DNA from: Desulfobacterales bacterium
GTDB taxonomy: Bacteria > Desulfobacterota > Desulfobacteria > Desulfobacterales > UBA11574
Length of the DNA stretch: 5,629 nucleotides
Reading direction: 5' to 3'
Assembly: GCA_030145595.1 (NCBI GenBank)
Contig: JAQYVG010000220.1
Span: forward strand, 1 to 5,629
Below the pieces are notes generated by a model. That model ran no database searches and was not told where the DNA came from. It saw only the letters and a list, made by a program, of their open reading frames with translations. Of this stretch, positions 1 to 5,629 are shown piece by piece. The first letter of the stretch is position 1; every line of letters starts with the position of its first letter. Position numbers and translations under genes: made by a program.

Positions 1-47
1 AACACCTAAAAAATCGAAAAAATGAGCAGAAATTAATCGATATCTTT

Positions 48-139
48 CCTAAAATCCTTATAAGGTAAGAGTTTCAAGGGTGGAGGCGAAGAATAAAATA
101 GATGTACCCTGAAAGCCTTACAAGATAATGGTTCCAGAG
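48..139. repeat. Pair of imperfect direct repeats, 60-bp period, in the operon leader
   Basis: Bases 48-79 and 108-139 align without gaps at an offset of exactly 60, matching at 23 of 32 positions by my hand count. Shared cores include CCT-AAA, CCTTA, AAG and TAA. The first copy holds a perfect 10-bp palindrome, CCTTATAAGG, at 56-65, which is decayed in the second copy (CCTTACAAGA, 116-125). Each copy is also loosely dyad-symmetric: a CCTRAAA-like arm at its left end and a TTYCARRG-like arm at its right end. A further CTGAAAG occurs at 144-150. The position upstream of the first gene suggests regulator binding or a structured leader, but that is inference. Confidence 0.5.
65..121 (+). other. 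Imperfect inverted repeat / potential leader RNA hairpin
   Basis: Bases 65-81 can pair with 106-121. GTAAG (65-69) pairs with CTTAC (117-121), TTTC (72-75) with GAAA (111-114), and AGGGT (77-81) with ACCCT (106-110). A small internal loop and one bulged A (76) interrupt the stem, giving 14 Watson-Crick pairs around a 24-nt purine-rich apical loop (82-105). It matches no riboswitch class that I can recognise. It may instead be a DNA operator, since its arms are parts of the direct repeats. Whether it is transcribed is unknown because the promoter was not located. Confidence 0.4.
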
Positions 140-249
140 TTTTCTGAAAGGCATCTAATAATAAATATTTGGGGGTGAGTATCTTGATCTAAAGTAATAT
201 TAAAAGATTGTTTTTTAATGAGGAAAAAATGAAAAGAAAATTTTTTGAA

Positions 250-256
250 AAGGAGG
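250..256 (+). promoter_or_regulatory. Shine-Dalgarno site of the binding-protein gene
   Basis: AAGGAGG lies 9 nt before the ATG at 266. It decides the start: an in-frame TTG at 245 would put this site inside the coding region and add seven residues before the signal peptide, so the TTG is rejected. Confidence 0.9.
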
Positions 257-265
257 AATATACTA

Positions 266-1702
266 ATGAAAATCATTTTTAAAGTTTTTTTAGTGGTATT
301 ACTGATGATTGTATTAACTACCAACGTATCAGCCGCTTCCAGCGAAAAGGTGACGGTTACTTGGGCCACTTTGGCCGGTTTTTATACCGATTGGGCAAAG
401 ACCCTTGCAGAGGAATTCACCGATAAGACTGAGATTGATGTTAGAATCATCGAAATGGATTTACCGACAATGTACGAAAAGGAAGTACTTGACATCGTAG
501 GAAATACTGGTGCCTACGATATCATTACTTGGAACGTTTCATGGAAGAGTGAATGGGCCAACGCGGGCTATATCTACCCGTTGGACGACTTCATCAAGCG
601 CGACGCCGCAGAAGTACAGATCGACGACATCGCTCCCGCTTTATTGAAGGTCTCAGGCCTGTGGAGAGGCAAGATATACGGCCTTCCTTACTATACCTTT
701 ACCCCCGGTCAGTTTTATCGTGCAGACCTTTTTGAGGATTCGGAGGAAAAAGCAGCGTTCAAGGCCGAATTCGGTTATGAGCTGGATATCCCCAAGACTT
801 ATGATCAAATGGCGGATATTGCCAAATTCTTCAGACGCAAACCAGGCGATACCTTAATGGGGCAGGTATTAACCAAAGACTTCTATGGGATTGGTCTGAT
901 GGCAGGTCGTTATAATCACATCTTCGATGAGATCATGACAATAGCGTGGACTATGGGCGGAGATGTCATTAATGACGATGGTACTTCCGGCGTAACTGAA
1001 AAGCCCTTTCTTGATGCCGTAACGCTATATGTAAATGAGCTTCTGCCCTATGCTCCACCAGGTTCGCTCAGCGGTGGATATGACTTCGTCATTGGCCAAT
1101 TTAACACCGGTCTTATCGCTATGACCGGGCCAATGTACTTGGATCAGTGGCCCAACGCTGTGAAGGTCGAGAAAAACATTCCCGGCTCCGAAGCTGGAAT
1201 CGCCGGACTCCCCGGTGGTGGCAAGACATGGGCCGGTGCTTTCTCTCTTGGCATCGCTAAATCAACCAAGAATGTTGAAGAGGCTTGGCAGTTCCTGAAG
1301 TGGATCACCGGACAGGAAGCTCAGCGAAAGTTTGCTGAGGGCGGTGGAAGCACAACGAGAATGAGCATTTTGAATGATAAGTCTTTCTATACGAGCCGGC
1401 GTGAGCAGGCGGGTCACTTCCCCGTGCTTGTGAATGTTCTTGAGGATTCCGCCAAGAATTGGTACACTAATTACATCCATATTCCGCAGGCCGCCAAGAT
1501 TTATGAAGAAGCTCCTGCTTGGCTTTCCGCCGCGGCGAGCGGTACGATGACTATTGAAGCCGCGATGGCAGGCTTTACGAAGGCCATCAACCAAATCATC
1601 GGAGGGAAAGCGACCATCTACAATGAAGGCTTTCTGAAGCCGGCGGCTTCCAACAAACCTTACGTCTTTGACCCGAGCGTGCAGTTGCGCAAGCAAAAAT
1701 AA
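266..1702 (+). CDS. Secreted family-1 solute-binding protein of a sugar-type ABC importer
   Basis: This 478-residue protein should capture the substrate outside the cytoplasmic membrane and dock on the two permeases encoded next. Residues 1-23 form a Sec signal peptide: short basic N-terminus, hydrophobic core at about 7-17, and a type I cleavage site after V-S-A (residue 23). There is no lipobox and no cysteine anywhere, so it is predicted to be soluble and periplasmic, not a lipoprotein. The mature part has the look of family-1 sugar-binding proteins: a beta-strand start (VTVTWATL), a YDIITWNV segment early in the first lobe, a GLPYYTF hinge-like segment, and a late EEAWQFLKWITG helix typical of the C-terminal lobe. 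The length is at the longer end for the family. The start is fixed by AAGGAGG at 250-256. Family assignment is firm; the substrate (sugar, oligosaccharide, polyol or glycerol derivative) is not determinable here. Confidence 0.93.
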   Translation: MKIIFKVFLVVLLMIVLTTNVSAASSEKVTVTWATLAGFYTDWAKTLAEEFTDKTEIDVRIIEMDLPTMYEKEVLDIVGNTGAYDIITWNVSWKSEWANAGYIYPLDDFIKRDAAEVQIDDIAPALLKVSGLWRGKIYGLPYYTFTPGQFYRADLFEDSEEKAAFKAEFGYELDIPKTYDQMADIAKFFRRKPGDTLMGQVLTKDFYGIGLMAGRYNHIFDEIMTIAWTMGGDVINDDGTSGVTEKPFLDAVTLYVNELLPYAPPGSLSGGYDFVIGQFNTGLIAMTGPMYLDQWPNAVKVEKNIPGSEAGIAGLPGGGKTWAGAFSLGIAKSTKNVEEAWQFLKWITGQEAQRKFAEGGGSTTRMSILNDKSFYTSRREQAGHFPVLVNVLEDSAKNWYTNYIHIPQAAKIYEEAPAWLSAAASGTMTIEAAMAGFTKAINQIIGGKATIYNEGFLKPAASNKPYVFDPSVQLRKQK

Positions 1703-1711
1703 CGTGCGTAT

Positions 1712-1746
1712 CAAAGGTGGAAAGAGCGCAACTCTTTCCACCTTTG
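1712..1746 (+). other. Perfect 15-bp stem-loop between binding-protein and permease genes
   Basis: CAAAGGTGGAAAGAG (1712-1726) is followed by the loop CGCAA (1727-1731) and an exact reverse complement (1732-1746). It starts 9 nt after the binding-protein stop codon and ends 27 nt before the permease start. The sequence after it (TCTTCAAG) is not a U-tract, so it is not a textbook intrinsic terminator for the + strand. Stem-loops at this place in other importer operons, such as malE-malF, protect the upstream mRNA from 3' exonucleases or partly stop transcription, giving more binding protein than permease. That role is inferred from position. Confidence 0.85.
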
Positions 1747-1773
1747 TCTTCAAGTTTATAAGAGGAGCGTCCT

Positions 1774-2721
1774 ATGAAAAAAATGGATTATCCAATGATT
1801 GATTTAACGGATATTCGAAAAAGAAAAAAAATCATGTCGGATGGCGCTTATGGTATACTGTTGGTTACTCCCGCCCTGATCGTCTTGTTTTTTTTCGGAT
1901 TAGTTCCCCTGTTTTATGCCATCAATCTTTCCTTGAGGCATGTGGACTTGACGGCGGGGCCGGCTGCAAAATGGCAATTCGTAGGTCTAAATAACTTCAG
2001 GTTCGCGTTGAACAGTGATGTTTTTTTCGCGGCTTCGGCGCGAACAGCTTTCTTTGCGGTTGTGTCGGTCAGTATTCAAATGGTTCTAGGGATTTCTTTA
2101 GCTTTTTTAATCAACCAATTGAGGTGGTTCAAGGGCATCGTTCGGGCGCTTTTCCTTTTACCGCTGGCCTCGGCCCCAGCTGCTGTCGGAATGATTTGGC
2201 GGTATTTGTATGATGCGGATTTCGGTGTTTATAATGCGGCGCTCCGGGCTATCGGGCTCCAACCGCTCAATTGGTTGGGTGACAGTAATGTGGCCTTATT
2301 TAGCATCATCATCTTTGATGTCTGGCAATGGACGCCGTTCGTCTTACTGATCACTTTGGCGGGGCTTCAATCCTTGCCAAAGGAACCCTTCGAGGCGGCT
2401 GAGCTGGACGGGGCTTCCACTTTCAAGGTCTTGCGTCGATTGACTTTTCCCTTGCTGTCACCAGTATTGATCTTGGTCTTCGTATTGCGCTCAATTGATG
2501 CGGCGCGTTTATACGATCCCATCGCCACGACGACACGCGGTGGACCTGGAGCGGTGACGGAAACCATCACATATTTCCTTTACAGAGTCGGCCTCAAGCA
2601 ATTTCGGTTAGATCAAGCCAGTGCAATGGCTTTGATTATTCTTTTCGTGATCATCGTGTTCGCGGGTTTTATGTTACGTCGGCTCATGCGGCAACAGAGC
2701 GAGCGAGCGCGATTCAATTAA
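1774..2721 (+). CDS. ABC sugar-type importer permease, MalF/UgpA-like
   Basis: This 315-residue inner-membrane protein is one half of the translocation channel. A basic cytoplasmic N-terminus (RKRKK, residues 15-19) precedes six predicted membrane segments at about 27-51, 92-113, 122-142, 173-197, 226-243 and 288-308. The cytoplasmic EAA loop that contacts the ATPase is clear at about 207-226 (EAAELDGAS, then FKVLRRLTFPLL), with the conserved Glu, Asp-Gly-Ala and Pro. Features common in MalF-type subunits are also visible, such as the FVGLNNF segment (69-75) and the TTRGGPG segment between helices 5 and 6. The start at 1774 is supported by AGAGGAG at 1761-1767, 6 nt upstream. It follows the binding-protein gene after 71 nt containing a strong stem-loop and is 14 nt from the next permease start. 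Substrate specificity is unknown. Confidence 0.94.
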   Translation: MKKMDYPMIDLTDIRKRKKIMSDGAYGILLVTPALIVLFFFGLVPLFYAINLSLRHVDLTAGPAAKWQFVGLNNFRFALNSDVFFAASARTAFFAVVSVSIQMVLGISLAFLINQLRWFKGIVRALFLLPLASAPAAVGMIWRYLYDADFGVYNAALRAIGLQPLNWLGDSNVALFSIIIFDVWQWTPFVLLITLAGLQSLPKEPFEAAELDGASTFKVLRRLTFPLLSPVLILVFVLRSIDAARLYDPIATTTRGGPGAVTETITYFLYRVGLKQFRLDQASAMALIILFVIIVFAGFMLRRLMRQQSERARFN

Positions 2722-2729
2722 GGCAGGTG
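2719..2729 (+). promoter_or_regulatory. Shine-Dalgarno site favouring the GTG start at 2736
   Basis: TAAGGCAGGTG resembles the full anti-16S complement TAAGGAGGTG with one inserted base, and it includes the stop codon of the previous gene. It lies 6 nt before GTG 2736. The in-frame GTG at 2727 lies within the site itself and would be poorly placed, so the shorter product is preferred. Confidence 0.6.
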
Positions 2730-2735
2730 TGTACA

Positions 2736-3593
2736 GTGCGTTCTAAAAAAATTACGGCCATCGATATCATGAGGATGTCCATAGTAATTGCCATTTTAAT
2801 CATCACGCTATTCCCGATTTATTGGATGATTACGACGTCGGTAAAGCCGACGGATATTATTCTTATGACTCCTCCGGCTTTTTTCTTTCAACCTACGTTT
2901 GAACATTACAAGTACGCTTTTGAACAGGCGAATTTCGCCCACTACATCAGTAATACTTTGATCGTTGCGTTGGGATCGACTTTTATCGTGATTGTCTGTG
3001 GTTCGCTGGCGTCATATGCTTTCGCGAGATACAACACCGGTGGCGGAAACTTAATGTTCTTTATCCTGACCACCCGCATGATGCCGGCCATCGCGGTTGT
3101 CATGCCTTTTTTCGTGATTTTCCGTACGGCCGGAAATACCGCTATCGGGCAATTTCTACAATTGGGACTGGATCGGCTTGGAACCCTGATTGTTTGTTAC
3201 ACCATCTTCAATCTTCCGTTTGCCATTTGGCTGATGCACTCCTTTTTCCAGGATATTCCGACGGAATTGGAAGATGCGGCCCGATTGGACGGCTACAGCC
3301 GTTTTAAAGTGTTTATAAAGGTTGTATTGCCTTTGGCCGCTCCCGGTATAGCTGTCACTGCAATTTTCTGCCTTTTGTTTTCATGGAATGAATTTCTCTT
3401 TGCATCCATTCTTACACGCGATGTCGCTAGAACGATCACAGTCGGAGTGGGAGATTTCTGGACACAGCGGGGTATTCTCTGGGGTCCATTGTCGGCGGCA
3501 GCCACGGTTTGTGTCGCTCCGATGATTCTTTTTGCGCTGTTGTTGCAGCGATGGATTGTTCGTGGCTTGACGTTTGGTGCGGTTCGAGGATGA
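2736..3593 (+). CDS. ABC sugar-type importer permease, MalG/UgpE-like
   Basis: This 285-residue protein (288 if the GTG at 2727 is used) is the second half of the channel and partners the MalF-like subunit. Hydrophobic segments lie at about 14-34, 73-95, 106-129, 150-171, 203-226 and 255-275. The EAA loop is at about 179-199: EDAARLDGYSRF then KVFIKVVLPL, with Asp-Gly and Pro kept and Ala-to-Asp at the second position. The typical MalG features are present: FPIYWMITTSVKP after helix 1, RMMPAIAVVMPFF in helix 3, the FSWNEFLFA segment (215-223), and a C-terminus ending RGLTFGAVRG, close to the usual RGLTAGAVKG. The loop after helix 3 (about 131-149) looks slightly longer than in common relatives. 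The small membrane-protein gene follows 19 nt later. Confidence 0.93.
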   Translation: MRSKKITAIDIMRMSIVIAILIITLFPIYWMITTSVKPTDIILMTPPAFFFQPTFEHYKYAFEQANFAHYISNTLIVALGSTFIVIVCGSLASYAFARYNTGGGNLMFFILTTRMMPAIAVVMPFFVIFRTAGNTAIGQFLQLGLDRLGTLIVCYTIFNLPFAIWLMHSFFQDIPTELEDAARLDGYSRFKVFIKVVLPLAAPGIAVTAIFCLLFSWNEFLFASILTRDVARTITVGVGDFWTQRGILWGPLSAAATVCVAPMILFALLLQRWIVRGLTFGAVRG

Positions 3594-3597
3594 TTTT

Positions 3598-3606
3598 GGA
3601 GGGGGG
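3598..3606 (+). promoter_or_regulatory. Shine-Dalgarno site of the small membrane-protein gene
   Basis: GGAGGGGGG begins 4 nt after the permease stop codon, and its GGAGG core ends 10 nt before ATG 3613. It rules out the upstream in-frame TTG at 3574, which would overlap the permease gene and encode a glycine-rich soluble stretch from the ribosome site itself. Confidence 0.8.
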
Positions 3607-3612
3607 TATGAA

Positions 3613-3870
3613 ATGTCGATAGCAGCGATTTGGGATCGTTTATGGTGGTCGGCGATGTTGACGATTTTTATCGGCTTAATCTGGTTGAAGTTTGTGGATC
3701 CATTATTTCCGTATATTGCTGTCGGTTTCGTCGTTTCGGGCGCTATAGGCACCGCATATTTCGTCGTCGGCATCCGTCGGATGCTGTGGATGAAACGTCG
3801 TGAAGAGGAAATCGAACGGAAGGCGCGTGAAGAACTGATCGCCGAGTTCGGAAAGGATGTGGTTCGGTGA
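3613..3870 (+). CDS. Small two-helix membrane protein embedded in the ABC importer operon, function unknown
   Basis: This 85-residue protein matches no family I can name with confidence. It has a short N-terminus, a first hydrophobic segment at about 10-28 (WWSAMLTIFIGLIWL), a tight turn with Asp and Pro, a second segment at about 32-54 rich in Gly, Ala and Val, and a basic exit (GIRRMLWMKRR). A 25-residue charged tail of Lys, Arg and Glu follows, predicted to be an amphipathic helix or short coiled coil. The positive-inside rule puts both ends, including the tail, in the cytoplasm. It sits between the permeases and ATPases, and its stop overlaps the ATPase start by 4 bases (GTGA), so translation is probably coupled. 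I infer an accessory importer subunit touching the permeases or ATPases. Glycerol importer operons of rhizobia (glpSTPQUV) also carry a small protein gene, but I see no sequence likeness to the DUF2160 type and do not claim homology. Confidence 0.85.
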   Translation: MSIAAIWDRLWWSAMLTIFIGLIWLKFVDPLFPYIAVGFVVSGAIGTAYFVVGIRRMLWMKRREEEIERKAREELIAEFGKDVVR

Positions 3871-4979
3871 TTGAACTTCACGGAGTAACAAAAAGATTTG
3901 GCACTAATTTGGCGGTACGAAATCTTTCTTTTAAGTGTAGGGAACGTGAATTCGTCGTAATTTTTGGCCCGGCAGGGGCCGGAAAATCAACAACTCTCCG
4001 TATGATAGCAGGGATTACTCAACCGACCTATGGCGACTTGTATTTTTGTGATCAATCACTGGAAGGGGTTCCCCCGGAGAAGAGAAATTTTTCGATGGCT
4101 TTCGAGAACTACGTTCTTTATTCGCATTTGACGAACTTTGAGAATCTGGCTTTTCCTTTACGGGCGCGTAAAATTCTGGAAGCCGAAATCAAGCGGCAAG
4201 TGATTAAAATGGCGGAACTGCTGCATATCGAAGAGCTGCTTGATCGTAAGCCTGGGTTTCTAAGTGGAGGACAACGACAGCGGGTGGCGTTAGGGCGCTG
4301 CTTGATCAGGCAAGCGGACATTTATCTACTTGATGAACCGATATCTCACCTTGATGCCCGGCTGCGAATCCAAATGCGGGCCGAGCTAAAAAATATTTGC
4401 CTTGAGAAAAAAACAACAGTGCTTCATGTTACGCACGATTACCGTGAAGCGATGGCATTGGCAGACAGGGTGATTGTTCTCAATAAGGGTAGGTTGATGC
4501 AGAATGCATCCCCTGAAGACGTGTACTATAAACCGGCAAACGACTTTGTGGCTCAGTTCGTCGGAGATCCGCCCATGAGTTTCATCGATGCGCACCTTGT
4601 CTCAAAGGACGGCAAACCTGCTTTCCGTTTAGGAGAATCGGAACTTATCATTCCCGCGGCGAGCGATTTCAATGCAGAGATGGCTGCTAGCGTCTCAGGC
4701 GCCGAAAGACTCAAAGTCGGGTTGCGAGCCAGTCAACCGTCGTTGTCGAGTTCGGCAAATAAACAGCACAACGTTCCCACTGTCATTTACTTGGTCGTAT
4801 CGCAAGGACATCGCAATCTGATCACCGTGAAATTTGGTAAAAATTTGGCGCAAGTCATCACGACCCCTGACCAAACATGGAAAGTGGGAGAACAAGTATG
4901 GCTAAGTATCCATTCCAAGTTTTTACATGTTTTCGCCGATGGAAGAGCAATTTATCACCCGGACACCCAAGTGTTGTGA
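3867..4979 (+). CDS. MalK-like ABC importer ATPase with Glu in the Q-loop
   Basis: This 370-residue cytoplasmic ATPase should power import together with the second ATPase encoded downstream. In order: aromatic A-loop residue F11, Walker A GPAGAGKST (34-42), Q-loop at 79-85 (FENYVLY) with Glu80 where Gln is usual, canonical signature LSGGQRQR (132-139), Walker B IYLLDEP with Asp156 and catalytic Glu157, D-loop SHLD (160-163), and switch His190. The link FVAQFVGDPPMSF (227-239) leads to a C-terminal OB/TOBE-type domain (about 240-370), as in MalK and UgpC, and the overall length is normal for that group. The GTG start at 3867 overlaps the stop of the small gene, with AAAGGA at 3852-3857 placed 9 nt upstream. 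The C-terminal domain diverges from MalK enough that control by a MalK-type partner cannot be assumed. Confidence 0.93.
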   Translation: MIELHGVTKRFGTNLAVRNLSFKCREREFVVIFGPAGAGKSTTLRMIAGITQPTYGDLYFCDQSLEGVPPEKRNFSMAFENYVLYSHLTNFENLAFPLRARKILEAEIKRQVIKMAELLHIEELLDRKPGFLSGGQRQRVALGRCLIRQADIYLLDEPISHLDARLRIQMRAELKNICLEKKTTVLHVTHDYREAMALADRVIVLNKGRLMQNASPEDVYYKPANDFVAQFVGDPPMSFIDAHLVSKDGKPAFRLGESELIIPAASDFNAEMAASVSGAERLKVGLRASQPSLSSSANKQHNVPTVIYLVVSQGHRNLITVKFGKNLAQVITTPDQTWKVGEQVWLSIHSKFLHVFADGRAIYHPDTQVL

Positions 4980-5009
4980 AATTAGGTTTTAATAAGGAGG
5001 AGCGTAACA

Positions 5010-5629
5010 GTGTCATCGGTATCATTGAAGGATGTTCATAAACGGTACGGTAAAGTCAATGCAGTGCGCGGTATTTCCATAGATATCGCTAACGGGGAAT
5101 TCATCGCCTTACTGGGACCCTCCGGTTGCGGAAAATCATCAACTATGCGGATGATCGCTGGATTGGAAGAAGTCACCAAAGGGGATATCCTCTTCGATGG
5201 CTCGTCGGTGATTGCAAGTAAACCATCTGAGCGTAATGTTTCGATGGCCTTTGAAAACTATGCTTTGTATCCCACTATGACGGTCTATGAAAATTTGGCC
5301 TTTCCCCTTCGGGCCGCCGGGGAAAAGGGCTTTAAAGTAGATAAACGTGTACGAGAAGTCGCTGCGAATATTGGAATCACCGAATTGTTGGAACGTAAAC
5401 CGAGAAAGCTGGGCAGTGGACAATCTCAAGCCGTGGGATTAGCTCGGGCTTTGATTCGTAAACCGAACGTTTTTTTGTTGGATGAACCCATTTCGCATTT
5501 GGACACGAATCAACGATTTCAGATGCGTATGTATATCAAGAGACTGCACATCGAATTAGGCTATACGATGATTTTGGTTACGCATGATCAGGAAGACGCG
5601 ATGGCTTTAGCGGATCGAATAGCGGTTAT
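5010..5629 (+). CDS. Second MalK-like ABC ATPase, altered signature motif, cut by the window edge
   Basis: The reading frame is open from GTG 5010 to the last base: 206 complete codons, with the C-terminal part lying outside the window. AAGGAGG (4994-5000) is 9 nt upstream, and the gap to the previous gene is 30 nt. Visible motifs are A-loop Tyr13, Walker A GPSGCGKSS (36-44), Q-loop FENYALYP (81-88) with Glu82 instead of Gln, signature LGSGQSQA (134-141) instead of LSGGQRQR, Walker B VFLLDEP with Asp158 and Glu159, D-loop SHLD (162-165), and switch His192. It is a divergent paralogue of the upstream ATPase, sharing FENY-LY, ENLAFPLRA and DEPISHLD, so the pair probably arose by duplication and works as a heterodimer. 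The N-terminal domain is complete enough for a firm family call. A MalK-like C-terminal domain is expected but unseen. Confidence 0.92.
   Translation, partial: MSSVSLKDVHKRYGKVNAVRGISIDIANGEFIALLGPSGCGKSSTMRMIAGLEEVTKGDILFDGSSVIASKPSERNVSMAFENYALYPTMTVYENLAFPLRAAGEKGFKVDKRVREVAANIGITELLERKPRKLGSGQSQAVGLARALIRKPNVFLLDEPISHLDTNQRFQMRMYIKRLHIELGYTMILVTHDQEDAMALADRIAV

Noticed and set aside
184..212. Possible sigma-70 promoter: TTGATC at 184-189 with a -10 about 17 nt later
   Set aside because: The hexamer at 207-212 (ATTGTT) is a poor -10, and the better TAATAT at 195-200 is far too close to the -35-like box. AT-rich DNA here gives many weak matches, so no promoter is called.
553..735. Plus-strand open frame of 60 codons inside the binding-protein gene
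   Set aside because: It is a second frame within a well-supported gene, with an arginine-rich product and no separate ribosome site that I can see.
1262..1753. Minus-strand open frame of 163 codons
   Set aside because: It lies antisense to the binding-protein gene and the intergenic stem-loop, its translation shows no recognisable domain, and the plus-strand frame has clear family features.
1712..1760. Intrinsic terminator ending the transcript after the binding-protein gene
   Set aside because: The stem is strong, but TCTTCAAG after it is not a U-tract, and the downstream genes clearly belong to the same transporter with no new promoter seen. It is kept as a stem-loop of uncertain role.
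3381..3881. Minus-strand open frame of 166 codons
   Set aside because: It is antisense to the end of the MalG-like permease and the small gene. Its low-complexity Ser/Arg/Asn-rich product and the absence of domain features mark it as a shadow.
5409..5423. Second ATPase read as a pseudogene because of the odd signature
   Set aside because: The frame is uninterrupted for 206 codons, and Walker A, Walker B, catalytic Glu and switch His are intact, so loss of function is not supported.
5139..5429. Minus-strand open frame of 96 codons
   Set aside because: It is antisense to the second ATPase, whose plus-strand frame carries Walker A, Walker B and switch His motifs.

Overview
The window holds most of one operon, all on the + strand, for a carbohydrate-type (CUT1/MalFGK-like) ABC importer. 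In order it encodes a secreted family-1 solute-binding protein (266-1702), a MalF-type permease (1774-2721), a MalG-type permease (2736-3593), a small two-helix membrane protein with a charged C-terminal tail (3613-3870), and two different MalK-like ATPases (3867-4979, and 5010 to beyond the right edge). No other gene is convincing on either strand.

Region by region: bases 1-265 are an AT-rich leader with no convincing gene. It contains two imperfect copies of a roughly 32-bp element exactly 60 bp apart and an imperfect inverted repeat that could fold into a long RNA hairpin, followed by a strong Shine-Dalgarno site. After the binding-protein gene comes a perfect 15-bp inverted repeat with a 5-nt loop and no U-tract, placed where a transcript-stabilising or partly terminating stem-loop would favour binding protein over membrane subunits. 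From 1774 onward the genes are packed tightly (14-nt and 19-nt gaps, a 4-base overlap, a 30-nt gap), which suggests one transcript and partial translational coupling.

Working model: the binding protein captures a sugar, polyol or similar compound outside the cytoplasmic membrane and delivers it to the two-permease channel, and the two ATPases form a heterodimer that powers import. The substrate cannot be read from the sequence, and no catabolic gene or regulator is present to hint at it. The less ordinary parts are the small membrane protein between permeases and ATPases, the Gln-to-Glu change in the Q-loop of both ATPases, the altered signature motif (LGSGQ) in the second ATPase only, and the repeat-rich leader.

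Organism: a bacterium of moderate GC in coding regions with strong GGAGG-type ribosome sites and frequent GTG starts. The binding protein has a type I signal peptide with no lipobox cysteine, which fits a diderm with a periplasm better than a typical monoderm Firmicute. The phylum cannot be assigned from this window.
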